In this document: positions 9,128 to 17,707 of the stretch, in pieces | Layout of the letters: every line of letters begins with the position of its first letter | Position numbering within the stretch: the stretch's first letter is position 1 | Assembly: GCA_902806405.1 (NCBI GenBank) | Contig: CADCWL010000005.1 | Span: 1 to 47,082 of the forward strand | Direction: 5' to 3' | Source: an uncultured Thermomicrobiales bacterium | GTDB taxonomy: Bacteria; Chloroflexota; Chloroflexia; Thermomicrobiales; UBA6265 | Length of the DNA: 47,082 nucleotides | Program-made: the position numbers and the translations under genes | The notes under the pieces: model-generated | What the model was told of the DNA's origin: nothing | Databases searched by the model: none | The model's input: the letters and a program-made list of their open reading frames with translations, nothing else

Positions 9128-9153
9128 GGAGGCGCGCCTCGAGACGCGCCTCC
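9128..9153 (+). terminator. Strong stem-loop 3' of the LacI-family gene
   Basis: Perfect 9-bp inverted repeat GGAGGCGCG / CGCGCCTCC with an 8-base loop, 11 bases after the regulator stop. No T run follows, so it may be a factor-dependent terminator or an RNA-stabilising structure rather than a canonical intrinsic terminator. Confidence 0.5.
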
Positions 9154-9282
9154 TGTGAGGCTGTCCGGGCCGCGACGTGATCGCGTCGGGTAACGACCGC
9201 CGGAGTCCGCCTCGACGCCCCGCCCGACGGCGGCGGTCGCGCGGACCGCTCGTCCGCTTCGCCGGCTGTGGAGGAGAAAGCC

Positions 9283-11136
9283 ATGGACCAGACCCCCGTT
9301 CATCCCCGCCCGCAGCTGACCCGCGACCGCTGGACCGACCTCTCCGGTCCCTGGGGCTTCGCCTACGATGACGCCGACGTCGGCCTCGCCCGGGGTTGGC
9401 CCGATGACCCGGGCCCGTTCGACCGCACGATCGTCGTCCCGTTCCCGCCCGAGTCCCGCGCCAGCGGCATCCACGACCCTGCCTACCACCCCGTCGTCTG
9501 GTATCGACGCGCGTTCCGCGTCCCTGCCGCTGACCGCCGCGGCGCGCTCCTGCTCCACTTCGGCGCCGTCGACTACCGCGCCCGCGTCTGGGTCAACGGC
9601 CGCTCCGTTGCCGAGCACGAGGGGGGGCATACCCCCTTCGCCGCCGACGTCACCGCCGCTCTCCGTCCCGGCGACGCCGAGCAGATCGTTGTCGTCCGGG
9701 CCGAAGACCTCCCGACCGATCTCGCCCAGCCCCGCGGCAAGCAGGACTGGGAGGAGCGCCCCCACCGCATCTACTACCACCGCACCACCGGTATCTGGCA
9801 GCCGGTCTGGCTTGAGCCGGTCCCCCTGACGCGGATCGACGACCTCCGGTGGACCCCCGATCTCGACAGCGGCCTCCTCAACGTTGCCGTCCGCCTCAAC
9901 CGCCCACCGGATCGCCCCCTCCGCCTCCGCCTACGGCTCTCCCTGCGAGGGATCCCCCTCGAGGAGGACACCTGGACGGTCGCCCGCGCCGAGACGCGAC
10001 GCGCCGTCGCCCTGGAGCCGGCCCAGTTGACGATGGGACGCGATCGCCTGCTCTGGTCGCCCCGCACCCCGAACCTGCTCGACGCCGAGCTGGCGCTCCT
10101 CGACGGCGAGGAGGTCGAACCGCTCGACCAGATCGGCTCCTACGTCGGCCTCCGCTCCTGCGGCTTCGCCGAGGGCCGCTTCCTCCTCAACGGCCGCCCC
10201 TACTACCCCCGCCTCGTCCTCGCCCAGAACTACTGGCCGGAGTCCCACCTCGCCGCCCCTTCCTCGGCGGCGCTGCGGCGCGAAGTCGAGCTCGTCAAGG
10301 AGCTCGGCTTCAACGGCGTCCGCATCCACCAGAAGGTCGAGGACCCCCGCTTCCTCCACTGGTGCGACCGCCTCGGTCTCCTCGTCTGGGGCGAGATGGC
10401 GAACGCCTACGTCTTCTCTCCGACCGCCGTCGAGCGCCTGACCCGGGAGTGGATCGACGTCCTCCGGCGCGACCACAACCACCCGAGCATCGTGACCTGG
10501 GTTCCCCTCAACGAGAGCTGGGGCGTCCCCGCCCTCGACCGCGATCCGGCCCAGCAGGATTTTGTCCGCGGTCTCTACCATCTGACCCGGAGCCTCGACC
10601 CCTCCCGTCCCGCGATCGGCAACGACGGGTGGGAGCACGTCGTCGGCGACGTCTGGGGCATCCATGACTACGCCCTTGACGGGGAGACGCTGCGCGAGCG
10701 CTACGGCACCCCGCAGGCGCTGGAGCGAACCCTGCGCGAAGTCCAGCCCCACTACCGGACGATCGCGCTCCCCGCCGCCCGCCACGCCGGCGAGCCGGTG
10801 ATGCTCACCGAGTTCGGTGGCATCAGCCACGCCCCGAGGGCGGCCGAGCGCTGGCACGGTTACGTCACGGTCGGCGACGACGCCGCCTTTCTCGCCAAGT
10901 ACGCCGAGCTCCTCGACGCCGTCCTCGACTCCCCGAGCATCGCCGGCTTCTGCTATACCCAGCTGACCGACACCGAGCAGGAGAGCAACGGCCTCCTCTT
11001 CGCGGACCGCACACCGAAGCTCGACCCGGCCGCCGTCGCCGCCATCACCAAGCGCCCCAGCAAGGCCCTCCCCGGCGAGGTGATAGCCAACCTGCAACAG
11101 ACGGCCGAGGTCACGACCTTCCAAAGCGGCGGTTGA
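9283..11136 (+). CDS. Glycoside hydrolase family 2 enzyme
   Basis: A 617-residue GH2 protein (beta-galactosidase/beta-glucuronidase/beta-mannosidase superfamily). It has the N-terminal jelly-roll sugar-binding domain (LSGPWGFAYD, VWYRRAF, FGAVDYRARVWVNG), an immunoglobulin-like domain and a TIM barrel. The acid/base Glu lies in VPLNESWG (about residue 411) and the nucleophile Glu in VMLTEFGG (about residue 510). A longer frame opens at GTG 9268, but ATG 9283 sits behind GGAGGAG and is preferred. No signal peptide is seen, so it should act in the cytoplasm on imported oligosaccharide. It follows the LacI-family gene by 166 bases. Confidence 0.92.
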   Translation: MDQTPVHPRPQLTRDRWTDLSGPWGFAYDDADVGLARGWPDDPGPFDRTIVVPFPPESRASGIHDPAYHPVVWYRRAFRVPAADRRGALLLHFGAVDYRARVWVNGRSVAEHEGGHTPFAADVTAALRPGDAEQIVVVRAEDLPTDLAQPRGKQDWEERPHRIYYHRTTGIWQPVWLEPVPLTRIDDLRWTPDLDSGLLNVAVRLNRPPDRPLRLRLRLSLRGIPLEEDTWTVARAETRRAVALEPAQLTMGRDRLLWSPRTPNLLDAELALLDGEEVEPLDQIGSYVGLRSCGFAEGRFLLNGRPYYPRLVLAQNYWPESHLAAPSSAALRREVELVKELGFNGVRIHQKVEDPRFLHWCDRLGLLVWGEMANAYVFSPTAVERLTREWIDVLRRDHNHPSIVTWVPLNESWGVPALDRDPAQQDFVRGLYHLTRSLDPSRPAIGNDGWEHVVGDVWGIHDYALDGETLRERYGTPQALERTLREVQPHYRTIALPAARHAGEPVMLTEFGGISHAPRAAERWHGYVTVGDDAAFLAKYAELLDAVLDSPSIAGFCYTQLTDTEQESNGLLFADRTPKLDPAAVAAITKRPSKALPGEVIANLQQTAEVTTFQSGG

Positions 11137-11219
11137 GCGGAAGCTCTGCGACCGCGGCACGCTGCCTGCACCGACCGCCGGTACGGGGGGCGCTGGGCCG
11201 CCCTGGGCGAGGTCGCGGG

Positions 11220-11241
11220 GCGGCCCCGGCGGCGGGGCCGC
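11220..11241. other. GC-rich hairpin in the ytxJ leader
   Basis: Inverted repeat GCGGCCCC / GGGGCCGC with a 6-base loop, 25 bases before the next start codon. It could be a weak terminator of the glycosidase transcript or a leader structure. Confidence 0.35.
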
Positions 11242-11266
11242 GGGGCCCGGGGAAAGTGAGACAGGG

Positions 11267-11602
11267 ATGGCTACTACCGCGCGCTTCGTGCCGATCGCCA
11301 CGGAGGAGGAGCTCGACGGCTGGTGGGCGCGCTCGGCGGAGGCACCGGTCCTCCTCTTCAAGCACGACCCCGGCTGCTCGATCAGCGAGGTCGCCTACCG
11401 CGAGCTCGCCCGCCTCGACGGCGAGTTCCCGATGATCGATGTCGCCCGCGCCAAGCCGCTCTCGATGGCGATCGCGGCCGAGACCGGCGTTCGCCACGAG
11501 TCGCCCCAGGTGATCCTCCTCCGGGACGGCGCCGTCGCCTGGACCGCCTCCCACTTCCGAATCACCGCCGCCGCCGTCCGGAGTGCGCTGGCCTCGCCCT
11601 AG
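11267..11602 (+). CDS. ytxJ: YtxJ-like monothiol redox protein
   Basis: A 111-residue thioredoxin-fold protein of the YtxJ/DUF2847 family, annotated in Firmicutes as a bacillithiol-system redox protein. The visible hallmarks are VLLFKHDPGCSIS (family pattern KHSxxCPIS, here with Gly-Cys-Ser), YRELARLDG, a VxHESPQVILLRDG strand-turn containing the conserved cis-Pro region, and W-A-SHFRIT at the end. Single active-site Cys near residue 31 is consistent with a monothiol mechanism. ATG 11267 follows a weak AGACAGGG. The gene appears to stand alone between the glycosidase and a decayed region. Confidence 0.8.
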   Translation: MATTARFVPIATEEELDGWWARSAEAPVLLFKHDPGCSISEVAYRELARLDGEFPMIDVARAKPLSMAIAAETGVRHESPQVILLRDGAVAWTASHFRITAAAVRSALASP

Positions 11603-11887
11603 GGGACCCGGGCCCCTGCTTCGCCGGTCGTCCGGTCGCGGGGTGTCGCCCACCGTGCTCGATCACTGGAAGTGGATGACCGGTGGCAGATGGAGTGATG
11701 CGATTGGGGCCGGACGATCGCGGCAACGGACCCCTCGAGCAGCACCTCGATCCGTGGGAGCGGCTGACCCGCCTGGACCCGCGTCGCGGCCGGCACCTCG
11801 TCCTCCGGCGCGGCTCCCCCGGTCCGGGGCGTGACCGGAGGCAGACCGTGCCGCTTCCGAATGGGGACAAAGTCGGAGAGCGGCGAT
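11603..11887. other. Intergenic, no gene recognised
   Basis: Two direct frames are open but their translations are arginine/proline-rich and match nothing I know. It borders the decayed ferredoxin fragment and is probably part of the same eroded stretch. Confidence 0.4.
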
Positions 11888-12030
11888 CTACCCGTCCGCC
11901 ACGATCGCGAGGTCGACGCTTTCCCGCTCCTCGATCTCCGCCGCTCGAGCGTGTGCCTGCGCCAGGCACGCGGACGGGCGGTACTTGACGCGGTGGCCAC
12001 ATCGGATGTGGTCCCGCGCGTCCGCGACTC
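11888..12030 (-). pseudogene. Decayed copy of the ferredoxin-domain end of the oxidoreductase at 17.7 kb
   Basis: The minus-strand frame ends AEIEERESVDLAIVADG-stop, matching the last residues of the oxidoreductase at 17708-19804. The match is ungapped (constant offset of 5820 bases) over about 140 bases: the terminal 46 bases differ at only two positions, both synonymous, while the upstream part has diverged. Of the four cysteines of the last 4Fe-4S motif (C-x2-C-x2-C-x3-C type), two are replaced by Arg. No start or upstream domain remains. It is therefore a truncated, decaying paralogue rather than a functional gene. Confidence 0.8.
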
Positions 12031-12337
12031 TCGCTGCCCCGGTCGGCCTGAGAGCGCACCGGTGCGTGCGTTTCCCCACCGATCGCTGACCGGACCTTAG
12101 GCTCCGCTGCCCGCAGATTCGGGCGGGTGGTGGGGGCGTGCCCGCGCACTCGCGCCCCGCGCTGGCGGCGGCTGGGTGATGCAAGGTGCCCGGAGGATGG
12201 GAGTGTTCGTGATTCGACCTGCCCCGCGCGGGGACGAACCGTTTCTCTGAGACATGGGGTGGGAGGCGACGGCCGTGACCGCCAACAGGTGCCCGTTCGG
12301 GCGGGAAGCCACCTTCGCGATTGCACGCGACCGCTAG
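12031..12337. other. Eroded intergenic stretch
   Basis: Continues upstream of the ferredoxin fragment. The similarity to the parent gene fades and I see no other gene, RNA or repeat. Confidence 0.4.
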
Positions 12338-12702
12338 CTACTCCCTCGATGGCTGGCACTGACCGGCGATGCGGGGGCCGTCGCCGTCGCCGAGGACGGC
12401 TGGCTCCTGGAGACGGCCTGGTACCGCCTCGTCCCGGCCGGGGGCTCGGGTTGGGGCCTCACGGGGAGCCGGGCGCGCAAGCTTTCGGTCGGCGCGGTGG
12501 CGGACGCGTAAGGTAGCGTCTCGGCGGGGGAGCGCTGCTCGACGCGGTGCTGGAGTTGGCGCGTGAGCAGGAGCGTCGAGCGTTCAGCCTGCCGGCGGAT
12601 CGTCAGTACCCCGCCCGCCGGCTCACCGAGGGCAACACCTTCCGCGTCGCCCGTGTCTCCGACCCTAACGCCAGATCGGTGACGATGACCATCCACGTGT
12701 GA
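12338..12702 (+). pseudogene. Remnant of an unrecognised protein gene, broken by a stop and frame change
   Basis: Two pieces read like real protein in different frames. The first (12338-12511) contains AEDGWLLETAWYRLVPAGG and ends at TAA 12509-12511; the second (about 12517-12702) contains AREQERRAFSLPADRQYPAR and ARVSDPNARSVTMTIHV, ending at TGA 12700-12702. They would join by a frame change near 12510. No start codon or ribosome site is apparent. I do not recognise the family, and the call rests only on the protein-like composition compared with the flanking arginine-rich shadows. Confidence 0.4.
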
Positions 12703-13215
12703 GGCGTTCCACGGCGCCGGCGTGGCCCCGTCACCGTCCTCCCCTGGCCCGAGGCTCGCCACCGGGAGGGCGGCCGGCTCGGACCCCTCGTTGCGGGCCC
12801 CGCCCGCCACCCGCTGCGGGAAAACGGCGGAGTCCCCTGTCTCCGGCGTGACCCCCGTCCCGGCCGCGACCTCCTCCCGCTCCCCAGGGAAAGGGGTGTC
12901 CGGCCCGGCGGCGCGGAGGACCGCGATCGCGGCATCGGCCTCGATGGTGACCTCGCCGGTCTCCACGTGCACCAGCGCCGACGCCGGATCCCTTGGGTCG
13001 GAGGGGAAGCCGGCGTCCGGCTTGATCCCGATCCAGAAGAGCGCGATCTCGGCCGGGCCGCCGGCAGTTCCTGGCCGGGGCCGAAGCCGAGCCCTCCGAA
13101 CCTCAGGGATCCCCTCCTCGGGGGGCGGCGTGGCCCCCTAGGCGACGGCGACGGCGGCGAAGAGGCCGGCGAGGACGACGGCGGGTAGCGGCACGAGGAC
13201 CGGGATCCGGCGCAT
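12703..13215 (-). pseudogene. Secreted cupin-like protein gene with in-frame TAG
   Basis: ATG at 13215 has a strong AAGGAG site and opens a signal peptide (MRRIPVLVPLPAVVLAGLFA, then AVAVA), but codon 26 is TAG (13140-13138), exactly where a CAG (AxA-Gln cleavage site) would be expected. The same frame continues with a cupin-style double-stranded beta-helix: ALVHVETGEVTIEAD, then AGTGVTPETGDSAVFPQ, then GGARNEGSEPAALPVASLGP. The 3' end is uncertain because the frame stays open past 12700 with non-protein-like sequence. A single C-to-T change could have created the stop. It lies between two other broken genes. Confidence 0.65.
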
Positions 13216-13368
13216 GGCGCGCTCCTTCCCTTAGCCGGCCGCCATGGTAGCAACCGCGACAACCCATCGTGGACCAGCAGGGGCCAACCCGCGCCGACGG
13301 GTCTGCCGCCATCTCCTCGTGCTGGGTCGCCCACCTCGGCGATCGGATGTGGCCGCGCGTGGGCGCCC

Positions 13369-15360
13369 CTATCCAACGTGCAGCGCGGGCCGACGCTCGG
13401 GGTCCGGCTCCGCCTTGCGCAGAATCTCGTGGGTAAGGGGGGCGATGTCGCCCTCGCCGAAGAGGACGAAGCGGGCGAGGTACTTGAGCGGGTTGCCCTC
13501 GGTCCAGCCGAAGTAGGCGTGGGGGCGGGTACCCCTTCGGTCTCGGATTTCGAGCAGGACGGCCGCGATCGCGTTGGGCACCGAGGCGCTCTCCGCCCGC
13601 AGCACGCGGAAGCCACCGATCTCTTCGCCGGAGACCCGCACCGAGGGAGCAAACTCGGAGGCGTCGGCAACGGTCACCTCTAGGAAGAGGACGGCGTCGC
13701 CGGGCGGAATGTGGCTCGCCTCCCGCTCCTGCCGCTCCTTGAGCAGGTACTCCCGGGAGGTGCGCTGGTCGGGGTGATTGGCGATCAGACGAACGGCACC
13801 GTTTCGGCCCGCATCCTCGATAAAACGCTCGGCGACGTCGTCGATGACCACCTCCTTCGTCCGCAGTTCGGTGGAGCGCCAGACCCGGGAGATGAGGGAG
13901 ACGACGACGATGGCGCCGATGAAAAAGGAGGCGATGCGGACGCCGTCCGGCCGCTCGAAGATGTTGACGACGGTGGTGTAGGCGAAGACGGCGGCGATGA
14001 TCGCGAAGCCGACGGTCCAGCCCCGTTGCCGCGCCGCCCGGGCGGCGCGGGTGACGGCGACGGAGGCGGAGGTGATCAGGACCAGGACGCCGGTGGCGTA
14101 CGCCCCGGCCTGGGCCTCCACGTCCGCGCGGAAGATCAGGGCGACGGCGACGGCGATGGCGGTGAAGACGAGGACCAGCGGGCGCACCGCCCGCGTCCAG
14201 TCGGGCGCCATCCCGTAGCGGGGGAGGTAGCGGGGGACGATGTTGAGGAGGCCGGCCATGGCCGAGGCGCCGGCGAACCAGAGGATCAGGATCGTGCTGA
14301 CGTCGTAGGCGGTGCCGAAGCCGTCGCCCAGGTACTCGTGGGCGAGGTAGGCGAGGGCACGGCCCGCCGCGTCGCCCCCCTCCTCGAACTCCTCATGGGG
14401 GATCAAGACCGTCGTCGCGAAGGAGCTGAGGATCAGGAAGGCGCTCTTGATCAGGGCGGCGCTCGTCAGCAGCTTGCCCGTGTTGCGGGAGCGGCCGTCG
14501 GGCCGTGCCGGGTCGTCGCCCGCTTCGCTGCGGACCAGCGGCATCACCGCCACCCCGGTCTCGAAACCGGAGAGACCGAGCGCCAATCGGGGGAAGACGA
14601 GGAGCGCGACGGCGACCATCGTCGTCGGGCTGCCGTGCTCGGCGGTCAGCGCCCGCCGCCAGTCCCCGACGAGACCCGGGTTGGCGACCACGTGCTCCAG
14701 GGCGACGGCGACGACCACAAGGGTGAGCAGCAGGTACACCCCGACCAGGCCGACCGCGATCCCGATCGCCTCCCGGAACCCCTTGAGGAAAACGGCGCCG
14801 AGCAGGGCGACGAGGACGAGGGTCACGGGGACGGCCTGGCCGTGCCACGCCTCCAGCACGAAGGGATTCTCGAGGACGTGGGCGGAGGCGCCGGCCGCGG
14901 AGATCGTGATCACGAAGTCGGTGGCGACGAAGCCGAGCAGGACGAGGACGAAGAGTTTGCCCTGCCACCAGCTGAGCAAACGCTGCAACATGGCGATCGA
15001 GCCTTCGCCGTGGGGACTCTCGCGCGCGACCCGGCGGTAGACCGGCAGCGCGCCGAAGAGGGTCAACCCGACGAGGACGATGTTGGCGATCGGCGAGAGA
15101 TAGCCGGCGGCGATGGCGGCGATGCCGGGCTGGTAGCCGAGGGTCGAGAAGTAGTCAACCCCGGTCAGGCACATCACCTGCCACCACGGGTGGCTGTGCG
15201 CCGCCCGCACGTGCGGGCCCTCCGCTTCCCGGGCGTGCTCCTCGAGCAGCCACCCCCGGAGCCGGCCGGTCCCGCCCGCCGGTCGGGCACGGGTCGCGGC
15301 GATGTCCCGCGCGGGAGGTCGTTGCGGCCGGTCGTCCAATCGCCCGTCGACGGAACTCAT
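13369..15360 (-). CDS. APC-superfamily permease with C-terminal cytoplasmic domain
   Basis: A 663-residue membrane transporter. After about 60 polar residues come [20 protein letters not shown], the start of an APC/LeuT-type core, then 11-12 hydrophobic segments and a soluble C-terminal domain of about 180 residues ([20 protein letters not shown] to the end). A longer frame opens at 16218, but the sequence upstream of ATG 15360 is the shadow of the neighbouring gene. The start overlaps the stop of that gene (ATGA), so the two are coupled. The substrate is unknown: amino acids are most common for the family, though K+ importers such as KimA also use this fold. Confidence 0.85.
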   Translation of the reverse strand: MSSVDGRLDDRPQRPPARDIAATRARPAGGTGRLRGWLLEEHAREAEGPHVRAAHSHPWWQVMCLTGVDYFSTLGYQPGIAAIAAGYLSPIANIVLVGLTLFGALPVYRRVARESPHGEGSIAMLQRLLSWWQGKLFVLVLLGFVATDFVITISAAGASAHVLENPFVLEAWHGQAVPVTLVLVALLGAVFLKGFREAIGIAVGLVGVYLLLTLVVVAVALEHVVANPGLVGDWRRALTAEHGSPTTMVAVALLVFPRLALGLSGFETGVAVMPLVRSEAGDDPARPDGRSRNTGKLLTSAALIKSAFLILSSFATTVLIPHEEFEEGGDAAGRALAYLAHEYLGDGFGTAYDVSTILILWFAGASAMAGLLNIVPRYLPRYGMAPDWTRAVRPLVLVFTAIAVAVALIFRADVEAQAGAYATGVLVLITSASVAVTRAARAARQRGWTVGFAIIAAVFAYTTVVNIFERPDGVRIASFFIGAIVVVSLISRVWRSTELRTKEVVIDDVAERFIEDAGRNGAVRLIANHPDQRTSREYLLKERQEREASHIPPGDAVLFLEVTVADASEFAPSVRVSGEEIGGFRVLRAESASVPNAIAAVLLEIRDRRGTRPHAYFGWTEGNPLKYLARFVLFGEGDIAPLTHEILRKAEPDPERRPALHVG

Positions 15361-16160
15361 CGCAACGACCCCAGCCACGAGACGCCGGCGACGGCGAGAA
15401 AGAGGGCGACCGCGACGGTGACCGCGACCAGCGCGGCACGGGCGGTCGCGGTCCGGGACGGCGCGCCGCCGCGGACCACCGCGAGCGTCGGCGTTCCGGC
15501 TCGCTCGTGGCACCATCTGAGCCACAGGACCAGAAGCGCGGACGCGGCGCCGAGCCCGGACAAGGCCAGGCCGGAGCGGCCGGACGCCGTTTCGCACGCG
15601 CTCGCGGCGATCGGGAAGGCCAGCACGAAGCCCGGGATGCGCCAGTCCGACCCGAGGAATCCCGCCGACAGGCCGCGGCGACGCCGCACGATCGCGCCGA
15701 CCTCGGCACAGGTGCGCCGCGCCATGCGTCTGCCATCGTCGACGGACAAGAGATGGCCGGACGGACGGGCCACGTAGATCGCCGCGCGGCCGAACGTCCG
15801 CATCCGGAGGAGGGAGGGGCCACCTCCGGGCCAAGTCCGGAGCCGCGAGATGTCGTCGATCACCAAGCCGTCCGCCTCCACCAGCACCGGGCGCCACGGT
15901 CGCCCCGCCGCCATCGCATAGCCCCGCTCGAGCCGTTCGACCTCGCTCTCGGCCGCGTGGCGCCGCAGGCTCTCGTGGACCGCTACGACATCTTCCGGGG
16001 AGAGGCCGGGAACCGCCCGGAACCACCATCGCCGGCGCGTCGGCCCCGCGGGGTGGTTCCCTGCAAACGGCGGGAGCGGCGGTGTGCTCCACCTCGCGGC
16101 GGCGGGCGATCGCCGCGGCCGAGCGCCTCGGGCCTGCATCACGATTCGCTCCACGAGCAC
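15357..16160 (-). CDS. Membrane-anchored protein of unknown function, partner of the APC permease
   Basis: A 267-residue protein. An N-terminal soluble part contains a predicted helical stretch ([20 protein letters not shown]) and a beta-rich part ([15 protein letters not shown]); three hydrophobic segments follow, near residues 175-190, 198-215 and the extreme C-terminus. I do not recognise the family. GTG 16160 behind GGGGAG is the chosen start. Its stop overlaps the start of the permease by 4 bases, so it is likely an accessory or regulatory subunit. Four TTAG-type repeats with 11-bp spacing lie 70-115 bases upstream. Confidence 0.65.
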   Translation of the reverse strand: MLVERIVMQARGARPRRSPAAARWSTPPLPPFAGNHPAGPTRRRWWFRAVPGLSPEDVVAVHESLRRHAAESEVERLERGYAMAAGRPWRPVLVEADGLVIDDISRLRTWPGGGPSLLRMRTFGRAAIYVARPSGHLLSVDDGRRMARRTCAEVGAIVRRRRGLSAGFLGSDWRIPGFVLAFPIAASACETASGRSGLALSGLGAASALLVLWLRWCHERAGTPTLAVVRGGAPSRTATARAALVAVTVAVALFLAVAGVSWLGSLR

Positions 16161-16227
16161 CGGATCTCCCCCTATCGGGCGTCGTCGCTCCGCACCGCGG
16201 CTTGCGCCGAGCGTACAAGCCAGCGGG

Positions 16228-16274
16228 TTAGGGGCGCGTAAGAGTCGGAGGTCAGGGCGTTAGAAGCCCGTTAG
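16228..16274. promoter_or_regulatory. 11-bp-spaced direct repeats upstream of the permease operon
   Basis: On the minus strand the repeats read CTAACGG, CTAACGC, CTTACGC and CTAACCC, whose 4-base TTAG/TAAG cores start at 16271, 16260, 16239 and 16228 on the plus strand: spacing 11, 21, 11. Helical-phase direct repeats of this type are bound by OmpR/PhoB-family response regulators, and the remnant of such a regulator gene lies immediately beside it. Confidence 0.45.
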
Positions 16275-16577
16275 GAAACCCCTCGGGGCGCCGACGTGTC
16301 GGCCGATCCCCTCGCCGCGTCGGGCGGGCGTCCCCGTCATGGCGTCCGTGGGGATCGTTCCAGCCGGGCCGGTCGCCGCGGGGCACTGCGGCCGATGGTG
16401 CGCTCGGCCGCTCGCCCCGGTAACGCGAGGGGGCGTCCATCGGTCTCGGCGGGGAGGACCGAGATTGGGAACGAGGAGGCCGGAGCATGGTCGATCGCCC
16501 CGGAGCGCGAGCGCCACGGTCACCTGCCAAATGCGGCCGCTAGCGGCGGTGGCGCAGCCGTTTAATCGTCGGTCGTG

Positions 16578-17050
16578 CCGCCACCGGCAGCCGACGCCTT
16601 GCTTGGTCAAGATCAAGGGAAGGCGGGCCGGATCGTCCTCAAGCGCGCGTCGCAGTTCATTGACGTAGACGCGCAACTGGCGGGAGTTTGAGGCGGCGTA
16701 ACCGTCCCATAGACGTTCGAGGGGTCGGCGGAAGGTCGGGACCTGGCCGCCGTCGACCGCAAGCACCCGCAGCAGGTCGTGCTCGGTCGGGGTCTGGTGG
16801 ACCTCCGCCCCAGCCTTGGTGACGACGTGGCGTGCCCCGTCGCTCGCCACATCGCGGACCGTCGGCCGCCGGTCTGCCGCCGGGCCGGCGCGTCGGAGAC
16901 CCCGATCAATCGAGCGAGCGACTCGGCGATGCCGAACGGTTTGGTGAGGTATCCGCCCGCGCCCAGGTCAGGCGCCGCGAGCCTGTCGCGGTTTTGACCG
17001 CCCTCCGAGAGGACGAAGATCGGGAGCCGCGACCAGGCATCCGGCACCGA
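16578..17050 (-). pseudogene. Remnant of a KdpE-like (OmpR-family) response regulator
   Basis: Only the second half of the receiver domain and the DNA-binding domain survive. The receiver part reads SRLPIFVLSEGGQNRDRLAA and LGAGGYLTKPFGIAESLARL, with the conserved Lys of the TKPF motif; the phosphorylated Asp is absent. The frame then shifts in the linker (near 16850), and the winged helix follows: TPTEHDLLRVLAVDGGQVPT, SRQLRVYVNELRRALEDDPA, LILTKQGVGCRW. The pattern LRVYxxxLRxxLExDPARPxxxLTxxGVGYR is that of KdpE. Its 5' end is joined directly to a kdpD-like fragment, indicating a deletion. Confidence 0.8.
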
Positions 17051-17418
17051 TCGGCCCCGTCGACGTGGACGACGCGGTCGACGATCCGCGCCCGAGTGTC
17101 GTCGAGGGTGACGTCGCCGACGAGTACCGCGTTCAGCTCAGCGAGCAGCGCCGTCCGCCACTGTCGGCGCTCGGCCATCTCCGCCCGCCCACAGTGACGG
17201 GGGACGAGGCGGCCGGTCACGACGACAACGCCAACGTCAACGTAGGCGACGATTGCCAGCGCGTGGCCCTGGCGGCCGACGGTGAACGTTCCCTAAGGCG
17301 GGATGTAGAAAGCGGGGAAGGGAAGGAAGCCGAGCGCCGCCAACAACGTGGCCGGGATCGCACCTGCCAGCAGCGCAACGACGAACGACACGAGCAGCTT
17401 GAGCAGACGTTCGGCAGG
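17051..17418 (-). pseudogene. Remnant of a KdpD-like sensor kinase (DUF4118 membrane domain)
   Basis: The frame starts after TGA 17421-17419 and reads VALLAGAIPATLLAALGFLP then FPAFYIPP-stop-GTFTVG. The corresponding KdpD segment is FFFVPPY-LTF, so TAG at 17295-17293 most likely replaced a Tyr codon. It continues GHALAIVAYVDVGVVVV and RRQWRTALLAELNAVLVGD, the linker after the fourth membrane helix. The N-terminal KdpD/USP domains and the whole GAF/kinase core are missing; the sequence runs directly into the kdpE-like fragment at about 17050. Confidence 0.7.
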
Positions 17419-17707
17419 TCACGCCGGGCCGCCGCAGAGAGCATGGCGCGTGTTGCCATCGCGATGGCGCCACTCGCTCGAACAAGACGTCACCCAAGCG
17501 TGGGGGCGGATGGGGCCGATCAAACGGACCCAACGGCCCCGAAGCGCAGCGCCTTGCGCCGGTTCCGATACCCGCCGATCGCTCTCCTCACCGGGACGGA
17601 CCCGGCGAGACAATTCCACCGGGCAGCTTGGCGGCGACCGGCGCCTCGACTGCGGGCCGTGCCCGGCGGGCGCTGCATGGCGATCGGTGGCGCTGGCGCG
17701 GTCTCCC

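Noticed and set aside
13711..15777. A 688-codon plus-strand open frame rich in Asp, Arg and Gly.
   Set aside because: It is antisense to the permease, has no domain-like pattern and no plausible start context.
13369..16218. A 949-codon minus-strand frame for the APC permease.
   Set aside because: The portion upstream of ATG 15360 is an out-of-frame shadow of the neighbouring membrane-protein gene, which overlaps the permease by ATGA.
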